From: JABWBJ01 sp035646395
GTDB taxonomy: Bacteria > Gemmatimonadota > Gemmatimonadetes > Gemmatimonadales > Gemmatimonadaceae
Direction of reading: 5' to 3'
DNA length: 64,000 nt
Assembly: GCA_035646395.1 (NCBI GenBank)
Contig: DASRPK010000118.1
Location: 1-64,000, forward strand
Position 1 is the first letter of the stretch. Each line of letters begins with the position of its first letter. Both the position numbers and the translations under genes were made by a program. Below are positions 26,215 to 35,137 of this stretch, piece after piece. The notes under the pieces are model-generated. The model was not told the origin of the DNA and did no database searches. It was given only the letters and a program-made list of their open reading frames with translations.

Positions 26215-29200
26215 GTGCGCCTGACCAGGCTCGAGATGCATGGCTTCAAGTCGTTCGCGGACCAGACCTCGATGCTGTTCGACGACGGCGTCACCGCTAT
26301 CGTCGGTCCCAACGGCTGCGGAAAGTCCAACGTGTCAGATGCCGTACGGTGGGTGCTGGGCGAGCAGCGAGCGCGCGTGCTTCGCGGAGCCAAGATGGAA
26401 GAGGTGATCTTCCAGGGCTCCTCGGCGCGGCGCGCCGTGAACGTCTCCGAGGTGTCGCTGGTCTTCTCGAACGATGAAGGCGTGCTCCCGACACCGTTCC
26501 GCGAAGTTGTCGTCACGCGACGGCTCTCGCGGTCCGGGGAGAGCGAATACCTGCTGAACGGCGCCGCCTGCCGCCTGCGTGACATTCACGACATGATGCG
26601 CGGAACTGGACTGGGCGCCGATGCCGGCGTGGTGATCGAGCAGCGGATGATCGATGCCCTGCTCTCCGACCGCCCCGACGACCGGAGAGAACTCTTCGAG
26701 GAAGCGGCAGGCGTGGGACTCTACCGGGATCGCCGGCGCAACACGGAACGCCGGCTGGAGGAGACCGCGCAGGACCTGGCGCGTCTCGACGACCTGCTCG
26801 GCGAGGTTCAGAGCCAGGTGCGGTCGCTGTCCCGCCAGCGGAAACGTGCGGAACGGCACTCGGAGCTCATGGAGCGTCGATTTGCCGTCGACCTCACGCT
26901 CGCCTCGCGCGACATGGCGTCCTGGCGCGAGGAACTGGCCCAGCTCGAAGTGAAGCTCGTGGAGCTGCGCGAGGCGGTGCCGCAGGTCGAGGAGCGCGTC
27001 CGGCAGTCCGAGCGTTCTCGCGACGAGGCGCATACCGAGCGTGCGGCCAGCGACACCACTCGCAACGAGCTCTCCCGCCAGGCCGGTTTTGTGCGCGAGG
27101 CGGTCCAGGCGTTGCGCGCGGAAATCGCCGTCGCCAGCGAGCGGCATCGCAACGCGATGGAGCGACGCCATCGCGCGGAAGATGAACGACGCGAGGGGAC
27201 CGAGACGGGCAGCCGGCTGGATCGCGAACTCGCCGCCGCCGCCGCGGAATGCGCGGAGCTGGAACGGATCCTCGGCGAAGCGCGGACTGAAGCCGAGGCA
27301 CGTGCCAGGGCGGAGTCGGAAGCCCGGGAAGCCGTGCGCATGGCGCGGGAAGACGCCGAACAGTCGGAGCGCATGTCGCGTGAGGCGCGCGACCAGATGC
27401 GAACCATCGTCGCGGACCGCGAATCCGCGCAGCGCGAGCTCACCGAGCTGGAAACGCGCACGCGCGCGCTGGATGCAGAGCGCGGACAGTTGAACGAGGC
27501 CGCCGAAGTTCTCGCACGTGAGATTCGCAGCGCCCGCGAAACGGCCGATGCGGCCCGCGCCAGCGTCGAACGGGCGCAGGCCGCCCTCGACGAAGCCCGC
27601 CTTGCCGCGCTTGCCGCACGCGAGGGCGATGCCACTGCACGAGCGGAGCTGGGGCGCATTGAGGACCTGTACACGGCCGTCGAAGGTCGTGTCTTTGGCC
27701 TGGAGCGCCTGGAGCGCGAGCGTGTCGGACTTGCTCCAGCCGCCGCCCGACTGCTCGAAGAGCGCGACACGTTTGGCCAGGGCGCGATTATCGGACCGCT
27801 CTCGGACTTTGTGACGGCGACCGCCAACGCGGCGGCGTCGATCGAGCGGTTCCTTGGCATGACCGTACATGCAGTGCTCGTGCGCGACCGCGCCGTTGCG
27901 GACGCCATCCGTGAATGGCATGCGGCCACCGGCCCCGGTCCGCTGCTCCTCCTTCCGCTTGACGCAGTGAACGTCAGGCCCCGGGTGGATTCCGATGATC
28001 TTGTTGACCAGCTCCAGCTCGCGCCGGAAGCAGCGGGATGGGCGCGCATCCTTCTCGAGCGTGTGAAATCACTCGAGGACGGATCGTTCATCGACAAGCG
28101 AGGAGCGGTCTGGCTTCCGGGTCCGTCAGCCGGCCCGGGACCACTGCGTCGCCGCGCCGAGTTGGCGACGTTGCGCGAAGAACTCGCCGCTGCCGATGAA
28201 TCGCGCCGGGCCGCCGCTGCTGCAACGGAAGTAGCCCGTGCCCGTCTTCAGGAGGCGGAAGCCGCCGTGGTGGCGGCAGCTGACGCATCGCACGCCGCGC
28301 ATAACGTGGAACGCCACGACCGCGAAGCGCTCGCTGAACTCGAGCGCCGTCATGCACGCTACGAGCGCGAACTGTACGAGTCGCGTTCACAATCGGCGCA
28401 GCTGTCGAGCCGCATCGAGGCGCTCGAAGCCCACGTCCGCATGATCGACGATTCGGAAGCGCACGCGCGGTCGGCGGCCGCCGGCCACGACGCGCGGGCC
28501 ACGCAGTTGCGCGACGGACTCGCGTCGGCGGAAGCGCGGATGGACGCCGCACGCGACCGCCGGAGTGACAGCCAGGTGGCGCTGGCGCAGGCGCAGGCGC
28601 GGTTGCAGGTCGCCCTTGACCGGAAACAGCGTTTCGCCGAAGAGCGCGATTCGGCAAACAGCCGGCTCGCGACGTTGAACTCGGAACTGACCCAGATCGA
28701 GGAGGCAGATCGCGAGCTCGCCGCGCAGATGAACACGTGGCAGCTCGACCTGGAGGCGCGGGTAGGCGAGCTCGCGGCCGCGGATGCGCGTCTCGCCGCC
28801 GCCGAAGCCGCGGTGGCCGAGGCGAACGACCGGGTAGCGCGTTCGGAGCATGAGCTCGACGCCGCGCGCGCCGCATCGCAGCACCACGGCGAAAGCCTGC
28901 ATAACGCGCAGCTCCGGTTCACCGAACTGTCAGGTCGTCGCACGGCGATCCGGGAACGGCTCGAGGCCGAGTGGCGGCGTCCGCTGGACGAACTGATGTC
29001 GACGGTCCAGCCGCTGGACCTCGACGACGATGCCCTGCGGGCCGAGGCGATGGCGTTGCAACAGCAGGTCGACGCGTTAGGCCCCGTGAATCCGCTGGCG
29101 ATCGAGGAGCACGACGAAGAGGTCAAGCGGTTCGACTTCCTGTCGAACCAGCGCGCGGACCTGAACGACGCGAAGAATTCGCTGCAGACCGCCATTCGCG

Positions 29201-29772
29201 AAATCGACGCGACGGCACGGGACATGTTCCTGTCGACGTTCACGCAGGTGCGCGAGAATTTCCGGCACATCTTCATGACGCTGTTCGGCGGCGGCGAGTG
29301 CGACCTTCGCCTCGAGAATCCCGACCTGCCACTCGATTGCGACATCGAAGTGCACGCGTCTCCGCGTGGCAAGCGCACGCAGCGCATCCACCTGCTCTCG
29401 AGCGGTGAACGCGCGCTGGTCGCATTGTCGCTGCTGTTCGGCATCTTCCTGACCAAACCGAGCCCGTTCTGCCTGCTGGACGAGGTCGACGCCCCGCTCG
29501 ACGACGCGAACATCGGCCGGTTCGTGCGGATGCTCAACGAGTTCAAGCAGAAGACGCAGTTCATCGTGATCACGCACAACCCGCGGACCACGACCGAAGC
29601 CGCCGACGCGGTGTACGGCATCACGATGCAGGAGCCGGGTGTGTCGTCGGTGGTCAGCGTGCGCATGCGGGGGCCGAATCTCGATGATACGAGCCGGGAT
29701 GAGGATGAACCGGCTGACAGCGCTATCGCACTCGACCCACCTCCGTCAGCGGAAGTATTGACGTCGCTATGA
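26215..29772 (+). CDS. smc: Chromosome segregation protein SMC
   Basis: SMC has 1185 residues with the full architecture. The Walker A is GPNGCGKSN at about 31-39. A long coiled coil leads to a hinge (about 500-640, IIGPLSDFVTATANAAASIE and VRDRAVADAIREW), and a second coiled coil leads to the C-terminal head with LLSSGERALVALSLLFGIF (signature) and FCLLDEVDAPLDD (Walker B). The GTG start at 26215 directly abuts the TAG of the SPOR gene, so smc depends on that upstream gene for translation or transcription. No scpA or scpB is nearby. Confidence 0.97.
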   Translation: MRLTRLEMHGFKSFADQTSMLFDDGVTAIVGPNGCGKSNVSDAVRWVLGEQRARVLRGAKMEEVIFQGSSARRAVNVSEVSLVFSNDEGVLPTPFREVVVTRRLSRSGESEYLLNGAACRLRDIHDMMRGTGLGADAGVVIEQRMIDALLSDRPDDRRELFEEAAGVGLYRDRRRNTERRLEETAQDLARLDDLLGEVQSQVRSLSRQRKRAERHSELMERRFAVDLTLASRDMASWREELAQLEVKLVELREAVPQVEERVRQSERSRDEAHTERAASDTTRNELSRQAGFVREAVQALRAEIAVASERHRNAMERRHRAEDERREGTETGSRLDRELAAAAAECAELERILGEARTEAEARARAESEAREAVRMAREDAEQSERMSREARDQMRTIVADRESAQRELTELETRTRALDAERGQLNEAAEVLAREIRSARETADAARASVERAQAALDEARLAALAAREGDATARAELGRIEDLYTAVEGRVFGLERLERERVGLAPAAARLLEERDTFGQGAIIGPLSDFVTATANAAASIERFLGMTVHAVLVRDRAVADAIREWHAATGPGPLLLLPLDAVNVRPRVDSDDLVDQLQLAPEAAGWARILLERVKSLEDGSFIDKRGAVWLPGPSAGPGPLRRRAELATLREELAAADESRRAAAAATEVARARLQEAEAAVVAAADASHAAHNVERHDREALAELERRHARYERELYESRSQSAQLSSRIEALEAHVRMIDDSEAHARSAAAGHDARATQLRDGLASAEARMDAARDRRSDSQVALAQAQARLQVALDRKQRFAEERDSANSRLATLNSELTQIEEADRELAAQMNTWQLDLEARVGELAAADARLAAAEAAVAEANDRVARSEHELDAARAASQHHGESLHNAQLRFTELSGRRTAIRERLEAEWRRPLDELMSTVQPLDLDDDALRAEAMALQQQVDALGPVNPLAIEEHDEEVKRFDFLSNQRADLNDAKNSLQTAIREIDATARDMFLSTFTQVRENFRHIFMTLFGGGECDLRLENPDLPLDCDIEVHASPRGKRTQRIHLLSSGERALVALSLLFGIFLTKPSPFCLLDEVDAPLDDANIGRFVRMLNEFKQKTQFIVITHNPRTTTEAADAVYGITMQEPGVSSVVSVRMRGPNLDDTSRDEDEPADSAIALDPPPSAEVLTSL

Positions 29773-29780
29773 GCACAGCG

Positions 29781-29855
29781 GACGTGGGAGATGGGACGTG
29801 GGAGGAAGCTGATCACGTCTGATCAGGTTTCTCCCACATCCCACGTCCCACGTCC
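29781..29855. repeat. Inverted GTGGGAG / CCCACGT heptad element after smc
   Basis: The left arm (29781-29804) has GTGGGAG, ATGGGAC and GTGGGAG. The right arm (29831-29855) has CCCACAT, CCCACGT, CCCACGT. Between them is a perfect 7-bp hairpin CTGATCA/TGATCAG (29809-29826). It starts 8 nt after the smc stop and ends 3 nt before the next start codon, so it covers the whole intergenic gap. Confidence 0.9.
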
Positions 29856-29858
29856 AGC

Positions 29859-30626
29859 ATGAAAATCACGACGATCGGTACCGGCACCGCCGCCCCGCAT
29901 GCAAAACGCGCGCAGGCCGGCACGCTGATCGAAATCGGGGACGTTCGTCTGCTGATCGACTGCGGCAGCGCCGTGGTGCTGCGGATGGCGGAACTGGGAC
30001 TCCCGTGGCAGCGGATCACGCATGTCGCGATCACGCACTTTCATGCGGATCACACCACCGACCTGGCGAACCTCATCTACGCCTGGCGCCATGGGCAACT
30101 GCCGCCGAGACCTGAACCGGTCGAATTGATCGGCCCCCCGGGGTTTGCGAAACTCGTCGACTCCATGAAGGTGACGTTTGGAGATTCCCTCCTGGACAAT
30201 CCACCGCCCATTTCGATCATCGAATTGCCGATGGGCGTGAATCGATCACTGGCGGATGACGTGGTGTTGCACCGTCACAAGGTTCCGCACACCGACGAGA
30301 GTGTGGCATATTCCGTCAGCGGACGCGGCCGGCGGGTGGTTGTTTCAGGTGACACGGGATTCCATCCGGGGCTGGGCGTGTGGGCGGAAGGCTCTGACGT
30401 GCTGCTGTGCGAGTGCTCGTTGCCCGATGCAATGGCCCTGCCCACGCACCTGACGCCTCGCCAGTGCGGTCTCATCGCGGCGATCGCACAGCCGAAGCAT
30501 CTGGTGCTCACGCATTTTTATCCGCCGGTGGAAGCTGAGGACATCCTGGCGCAGGTCGCCGAACATTTCGGTGGACCGGTGGTGTGCAGCCACGATGGGT
30601 GGTCACTGGAACTCGAGGAGACGTAA
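29859..30626 (+). CDS. MBL-fold metallohydrolase (RNase Z-like)
   Basis: The 255 residues show the metallo-beta-lactamase motifs: THFHADHTTDL near residue 62, KVPHTDESVAYSV near residue 144, SGDTGFHPGL near residue 163, and a late His in LVLTHFYPPVE. The order matches the RNase Z/ElaC-like branch, but length and context leave the substrate open (tRNA 3' processing or a small phosphodiester). The stop TAA shares its last A with the DAHP synthase start (TAATG). Confidence 0.85.
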   Translation: MKITTIGTGTAAPHAKRAQAGTLIEIGDVRLLIDCGSAVVLRMAELGLPWQRITHVAITHFHADHTTDLANLIYAWRHGQLPPRPEPVELIGPPGFAKLVDSMKVTFGDSLLDNPPPISIIELPMGVNRSLADDVVLHRHKVPHTDESVAYSVSGRGRRVVVSGDTGFHPGLGVWAEGSDVLLCECSLPDAMALPTHLTPRQCGLIAAIAQPKHLVLTHFYPPVEAEDILAQVAEHFGGPVVCSHDGWSLELEET

Positions 30627-31678
30627 TGCTTGTCGTTATGCATCACGGGGCGACTGGGGCGGAGATCGAAACCGTCTGCCAGGCGATCCGCGACATGGGG
30701 TTTCAGCCGGTGCCGATGCCGGGGGAACAGCGCACAGCCGTCGGGTTGATCGGGAACGACGGACCGGTTGATGACTCGAACGTCGTGGGACTGCCGGGCG
30801 TCGCGCAGGTGCTCCACGTGTCGAAACCGTACAAGCAGGTTTCGCGCGAGTGGAAAGCCGACACGACCCTGGTGAACCTCGGTCGTGGTGTCGTCGTTGG
30901 CGGCAAGGATGTCGTCGTAATTGCCGGCCCCTGCTCGGTAGAGTCCGAGGAGCAGATCATCGCCTCCGCGCGCGCGGTGCGTGCCGCGGGAGCCACGGCG
31001 CTGCGCGGTGGCGCGTTCAAGCCGAGGAGTTCTCCCTACTCGTTCCAGGGGCTGGGCAAGCGAGGGCTGGAACTGCTGGCCCTCGCCAGGCAGGAAACCG
31101 GGCTTCCGATCGTGACCGAGGCGATGGACGAAGCGGGTGCGGAGCTCGTCGCCGAATACGCGGATTGTATCCAGCTCGGCGCGCGCAACATGCAGAACTA
31201 CTCGCTGCTCCGGGCGGTGGGGCGGATGAAAAAACCCGTCCTGCTCAAGCGTGGGCTCGCCGCCACCATCACCGACCTCCTGCTCAGCGCGGAGTACATC
31301 CTCGCCGCCGGCAATTCACAGGTGATCCTGTGCGAACGCGGCGTGCGCACGTTCGATAGCGCAGCGCGAAACATGTTCGACCTGAACGCCATCCCGATCG
31401 TGCAACGGCTTTCACACCTGCCGATCATTGCCGATCCGAGTCACGGCACGGGGCTGCGCGAAAAGGTCACGCCGATGGCGCGCGCCGCGGTCGCCGCCGG
31501 CGCGGACGGCATCATCGTGGAAGTGCACCCGAATCCCGACCGGGCCAAGTCGGATGGTGCGCAGAGTTTGTTCCCGGAACAATTCGCACAACTCATGGAG
31601 GCCTTGCGCCTCATCGCCGGTGCGATCGACCGGAACATCGCCGCCAGCCCTGCGCAGGTGGAACTGGGAGTGGCCTGA
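30626..31678 (+). CDS. aroF: 3-deoxy-7-phosphoheptulonate (DAHP) synthase
   Basis: The enzyme condenses phosphoenolpyruvate and erythrose 4-phosphate, the first step of the shikimate pathway. This is the type I-beta form (350 residues). An N-terminal ferredoxin-like regulatory domain (about 1-65, MLVVMHHGATGAEIE) precedes the barrel. Barrel motifs are VVIAGPCSVESEEQI, LRGGAFKPRSSPYSFQGLG, CIQLGARNMQNYSLL, KPVLLKRGLAATI and PIIADPSHGTGLRE. The start is the ATG overlapping the previous stop. Confidence 0.95.
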   Translation: MLVVMHHGATGAEIETVCQAIRDMGFQPVPMPGEQRTAVGLIGNDGPVDDSNVVGLPGVAQVLHVSKPYKQVSREWKADTTLVNLGRGVVVGGKDVVVIAGPCSVESEEQIIASARAVRAAGATALRGGAFKPRSSPYSFQGLGKRGLELLALARQETGLPIVTEAMDEAGAELVAEYADCIQLGARNMQNYSLLRAVGRMKKPVLLKRGLAATITDLLLSAEYILAAGNSQVILCERGVRTFDSAARNMFDLNAIPIVQRLSHLPIIADPSHGTGLREKVTPMARAAVAAGADGIIVEVHPNPDRAKSDGAQSLFPEQFAQLMEALRLIAGAIDRNIAASPAQVELGVA

Positions 31679-31739
31679 GGAATACCATTTTCAGGCCGGT
31701 TCGCAGACGAGCCGGCCATCTCCCAAGCAAGCGCTGAAC

Positions 31740-32363
31740 ATGCTGCTACTTCCAATGCTGGTTTCCGTTGTGCTGCAGTCTCCCGCTGATCATGCGATCG
31801 ACGCGGCGGTGAAGGCGTACGCCAACGTGCGGACGGCCAAGGCGTCATTCGAGCAGACGATCACGAACCCGTTGCTCGGCTCCACGTTGCGCTCGAAGGG
31901 CGAGTTCGAGCAGTCGCGGCCGAACCGCTTTGCGTTCCGATTCACGGATCCGAAAGGCGACGTCATCATCTGTGATGGCAAGTATGTGTGGGCCTACCTG
32001 CCAACCTCCGCGCCGGGGCGGGTGAACCGCATGCCGTGCGGCGCAGGGTCTCTGGACCTGATCGGTGAGTTTTTCACGAACCCGAAGGATCGCTACACCA
32101 TCGGTGATGGGGGGGCTGCAACGCTTGGCGATCGCAAGGCGCACGTGGTCCTGCTCACGCCCAAATCGAAGGACGCTGCCTTCACACGCGCCAAGGTATG
32201 GGTCGAGCCCACGACCGGCGCGCTGGTACAATTCGAGGCAGTGGAGCCTAACGGGGTGACACGGCTGGTCCGCATCACGAAGTTCACGCCGAACGCCGCG
32301 GTGAACGAGAGCGCGTTCAAGTTTACGGTACCGCGCGGCGTTCAGGTCGTGGATATCAAGTAG
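31740..32363 (+). CDS. lolA: Outer-membrane lipoprotein carrier protein LolA-like
   Basis: LolA ferries lipoproteins from LolCDE to the outer membrane. The 207-residue protein has a short signal (LLLPMLVSVVLQS) and the LolA/LppX beta fold: VRTAKASFEQTITNPLLGST, SKGEFEQSRPNRFAFRF, ICDGKYVWAYLP and VEPTTGALVQFEAVEPNG. I placed the start at the ATG at 31740; upstream reading has no signal peptide at its front. The TAG is followed after 2 nt by the compound inverted element that it shares with the convergent protease gene. Confidence 0.88.
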   Translation: MLLLPMLVSVVLQSPADHAIDAAVKAYANVRTAKASFEQTITNPLLGSTLRSKGEFEQSRPNRFAFRFTDPKGDVIICDGKYVWAYLPTSAPGRVNRMPCGAGSLDLIGEFFTNPKDRYTIGDGGAATLGDRKAHVVLLTPKSKDAAFTRAKVWVEPTTGALVQFEAVEPNGVTRLVRITKFTPNAAVNESAFKFTVPRGVQVVDIK

Positions 32364-32365
32364 AC

Positions 32366-32514
32366 GAGGAAGCAGGAAGCAGGAAGCAGGAAGCAGGGAA
32401 GGATTGAGGGCCCGCGGCTATCGCTCGCGGGCCCTCGAATTTTCACGTTTCGTTCCTTCCTGCTTCCTGCTTCCTGCCTCTGCCTCCTGCTTCCTGCTTT
32501 CTGCTTCCTGCTTC
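32366..32514. repeat. Compound inverted element: (GCAGGAA)n arms around GAGGGCCCG hairpin
   Basis: The left arm (32366-32403) is four GCAGGAA-type heptads ending GGGAAGGA. The right arm (32447-32514) begins GTTTCGTTCCTTCC and continues with TTCCTGC heptads. The hairpin at 32406 sits inside. It fills the whole gap between the convergent lolA and protease genes and touches both stop codons. It is the same family as 23293-23400, as GGAAGGAACGAAAC there is the complement of GTTTCGTTCCTTCC here. Confidence 0.92.
32406..32443. terminator. GC-rich hairpin with T-tract, bidirectional terminator candidate
   Basis: GAGGGCCCGCG (32406-32416) pairs perfectly with CGCGGGCCCTC (32426-32436) across a 9-nt loop, and GAATTTT follows. 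It lies between the convergent lolA and protease genes. The shape fits an intrinsic terminator, at least for lolA. Confidence 0.7.
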
Positions 32515-34058
32515 TATTTCTTACCCAGGAGGTCGGCTGGAGACGTCGCCGCGGACGCCCGCCGCACCGCCTCCTGAATCACCCGGTCGTCGGCGATCGC
32601 CCGTTCGGCCTCGGCATCTGGTCCGAACACGAAGCGGGCGATCTCGCGCGCCAGAAGGCTCGACACGAGCGGGCGGGCGCCGTCGAACGTGGAGCGGCTG
32701 AACTGGAATCCGCGCCCTCGCATCGCCCTCCAGAGATCGTCCAGCATCTGCTGCGTCACCACGAAATCGCGTGACCGCACCACGCCGCGCGACCGCAGGT
32801 TGATCGCCACGTCGACCATCGCGTCGCGGAACTGGATCACCTGGCTGCCTAACGCGTCCTCCAGCGCCTGGTCGCCCGGCGCCAGCGCGGTATCACCGGC
32901 GAGCACGTCCGGCACGATCCCGCCGCCGCCGGCCACGCGGCGGCCTCCTTCGGTGCGGAACGTGTCGACCGGTGCATCTTCATCCGCCACCTGCTCCGTG
33001 CGCGGCCGGTCGATGGAGCGGCCGGAGGGGGTGAACCAGCGGGCGGTCGTGATCCGGACGCCGCCGCCTGACGACACCGCGAAAATTCCCTGCGCGCTCC
33101 CCTTGCCGAAGGTCGGACGTCCCATGATCAGCGCGCGATCGTGATCCTGCAGCGCACCGGCCACAATTTCCGACGCGCTGGCGCTGCCCGCGTCAACGAG
33201 CACGATGAGCGGTAACTGCGCCCACGGCTGCGCCGCGGAATCCATCACGCGCTCGTTGGCCCCGGGGCTCCGTCCCCGCATCGACACGATCAGGTCGCCC
33301 GCGTCGAGGAACATGTCCGCGACACCGACACCCTGGTTCAGTACACCACCCGGGTTCCCCCGCAGGTCCATGACCAGGGAGCGCATGCCGGCGCTCTGCA
33401 GCGAGTCGATCGCCTTGCGCAGTTCGATCGCGGAGGAGTCGTTGAAGATGTTGACGTCCACATATCCGACGTTGCCGGCAAGAAGTGCCGTGCGTCCCAC
33501 CGCGCGCCGATGCACACCCCCACGTTTCAGGCGGAACGTCATTCGCGTCGGATCGCCGGGCCGTTCGATCACGATGGTCACGGCGCTATCCGGCGGACCG
33601 CGCAGTGCCTTAATGACTTCGTCGTTCAACCAGCCACGCGTCTTCATCCCGTCGATCTCCACCACCCGGTCACCAGTCCGCAATCCGGCCCGTTCGGCGG
33701 GAGAACCGGGGAATGGGGCGATGATCATCGGGTAGTCGTCGCGACGCTGGATCTGCGCGCCGATGCCGATGTAATTGCCGGTGGTCTGCTCCGTGAGCCG
33801 TCGCAACCGGTTAGGCGGCAGGTACAGCGTATACGGATCGTCGAGCTCCCGCAGCATCCCGATCATCGCATGTTCGTAGAGCGAGGAATCGGCGATCGAA
33901 TCCACGAAGTAATGCTTGACGTGCTCGAAGACCGTGTCGAACAGGCGCGCGTTCGAGAAGTCGGATTCGCGCACGTTGAGACCGCGCCCAATGACCCAGC
34001 CTCCCCCGACGAGGGAAGTGCCGAGTGCGGCGGCGACTGTCAGTGTGCGCGGATTCAT
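32514..34058 (-). CDS. C-terminal processing peptidase, S41 family
   Basis: The CtpA-type periplasmic serine protease has 514 residues. An N-terminal hydrophobic anchor (LTVAAALGTSLVGGGWVI) is followed by a helical segment, a PDZ domain (about 105-190, IGIGAQIQRRDD and GSPAERAGLRTGDRVVEIDG) and the S41 core. The catalytic Ser lies in VDAGSASASEIVAGAL and the Lys in GRPTFGKGSAQ. I placed the start at the ATG at 34058. A TTG 36 nt upstream is possible but adds non-conserved residues. It is the last gene of the rpmE-to-protease minus-strand run. Confidence 0.92.
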   Translation of the reverse strand: MNPRTLTVAAALGTSLVGGGWVIGRGLNVRESDFSNARLFDTVFEHVKHYFVDSIADSSLYEHAMIGMLRELDDPYTLYLPPNRLRRLTEQTTGNYIGIGAQIQRRDDYPMIIAPFPGSPAERAGLRTGDRVVEIDGMKTRGWLNDEVIKALRGPPDSAVTIVIERPGDPTRMTFRLKRGGVHRRAVGRTALLAGNVGYVDVNIFNDSSAIELRKAIDSLQSAGMRSLVMDLRGNPGGVLNQGVGVADMFLDAGDLIVSMRGRSPGANERVMDSAAQPWAQLPLIVLVDAGSASASEIVAGALQDHDRALIMGRPTFGKGSAQGIFAVSSGGGVRITTARWFTPSGRSIDRPRTEQVADEDAPVDTFRTEGGRRVAGGGGIVPDVLAGDTALAPGDQALEDALGSQVIQFRDAMVDVAINLRSRGVVRSRDFVVTQQMLDDLWRAMRGRGFQFSRSTFDGARPLVSSLLAREIARFVFGPDAEAERAIADDRVIQEAVRRASAATSPADLLGKK

Positions 34059-34074
34059 TGAAGAAGGGTTGTTG

Positions 34075-34761
34075 TCAGGAGTTTGACCCCGCAAGGGATG
34101 CCGCGGTTTGCGGCCACCGCCTTGCGACCTCCCTCGTCACGCGTTCAGCGACAGCGGCTTCGTCGCCATCGGCATTGATCAGGACGATCGGCCCCGCCTC
34201 GGGGTGGGTCCGATGCCAATCCGGCGTCGCGAACTGGACGAATGCGTCACGGACGCGACCATAAAACGCGGCGCCCGACTGTTCGATGCGATCCTGCGCG
34301 CTGCGACGGGCCGCGCGGGAGAGGGCCGCATCTGCGGGCAGGTCAAGAAGCAGCGTGAGATCGGGGACCAATCCACCCGTGGCCAGGGCATTCGCGCTTC
34401 TCACCTCGTCCTCCGGAAGGCCACGACCGAACACCTGGTACGCATAGGTAGACAGGAAGAAACGGTCGAGCAGCACGAACTCGCCACGGGACAGGGACGG
34501 CCGGATAACATCAGCGACGAGCTGAGCTCGGGACGCCATGAACAACAGGGCCTCGGTTCGCTGGTCCACCTGGTTGCCGGGATCCAGCACCAGTTTCCGG
34601 ATCACGTCCCCGGCGGATGTTCCTCCGGGTTCACGGAGGACAGTCGCCACAAAGCCGCGACGCTCGAGGTGGCGGCGCAGGTGCTGCAGTTGCGTCGACT
34701 TGCCGACGCCCTCGATGCCCTCCAGCACCACCAGGCCCCCCCCGCCGCCGCGGCCGCCCAT
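34075..34761 (-). CDS. tmk: Thymidylate kinase
   Basis: The enzyme phosphorylates dTMP to dTDP. The 228 residues include the P-loop LEGIEGVGKSTQ, REPGGTSAGDVIRKL, and DRFFLSTYAYQVFGRGL (the DR(Y/F/H) motif), and then LLLDLPADAALSRAARR. The ATG at 34761 starts a short Gly-rich lead-in to the P-loop, 2 nt after the ylbF-like gene's stop; longer reading overlaps that gene. Confidence 0.94.
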   Translation of the reverse strand: MGGRGGGGGLVVLEGIEGVGKSTQLQHLRRHLERRGFVATVLREPGGTSAGDVIRKLVLDPGNQVDQRTEALLFMASRAQLVADVIRPSLSRGEFVLLDRFFLSTYAYQVFGRGLPEDEVRSANALATGGLVPDLTLLLDLPADAALSRAARRSAQDRIEQSGAAFYGRVRDAFVQFATPDWHRTHPEAGPIVLINADGDEAAVAERVTREVARRWPQTAASLAGSNS

Positions 34762-34763
34762 CG

Positions 34764-35117
34764 TCAGCCTAACGTGATGATGGGGCTCGCCGCCCCACTC
34801 TTGATCCCCTCGGCGATCCACCCGTTCACCTGCATCATCAGCTTGTCGAAGTTGCTCTGGGCCACGAGGGCGCGCTGGTAGGCAGGACTGACCTGCACCT
34901 TCGACAGAAGGTCATCCAGTTCCTGTTCCATCGCGTCGGTGGGACTGCCACCGTTGTCGATCATGGCCTGCGCGGTTCCGCGCAACTCCTCCATGCGACG
35001 CAGCAGCTTCACCGCCTCCTGGTCCTCGCCAAGCGCCTCGTTGGAGCGCTTGAGCGCCTGGTACTCAGCGCTCTGCCCGATGAGCCGGCCCAGTTCCCGT
35101 CCTTTCTGGTCTAGCAT
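34764..35117 (-). CDS. YlbF/YmcA family protein
   Basis: This 117-residue all-helical protein has the Com_YlbF pattern: ELGRLIGQSAEYQALKRSNEAL, EDQEAVKLLRRMEELRG and KVQVSPAYQRALVAQSNFDKLM. In Bacillus, YlbF, YmcA and YaaT form a complex that aids RNase Y maturation of mRNAs. Gram-negative members are little studied. It lies between prmC (20 nt gap) and tmk (2 nt gap) and ends in the word TTAGGC. Confidence 0.85.
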   Translation of the reverse strand: MLDQKGRELGRLIGQSAEYQALKRSNEALGEDQEAVKLLRRMEELRGTAQAMIDNGGSPTDAMEQELDDLLSKVQVSPAYQRALVAQSNFDKLMMQVNGWIAEGIKSGAASPIITLG

Positions 35118-35137
35118 GTTGATGTCCGGAGTTCTCG

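Noticed and set aside
26215..29772. Antisense open frames over smc
   Set aside because: They are long only because of GC-rich codon use in the coiled coil; smc is complete from Walker A to Walker B.
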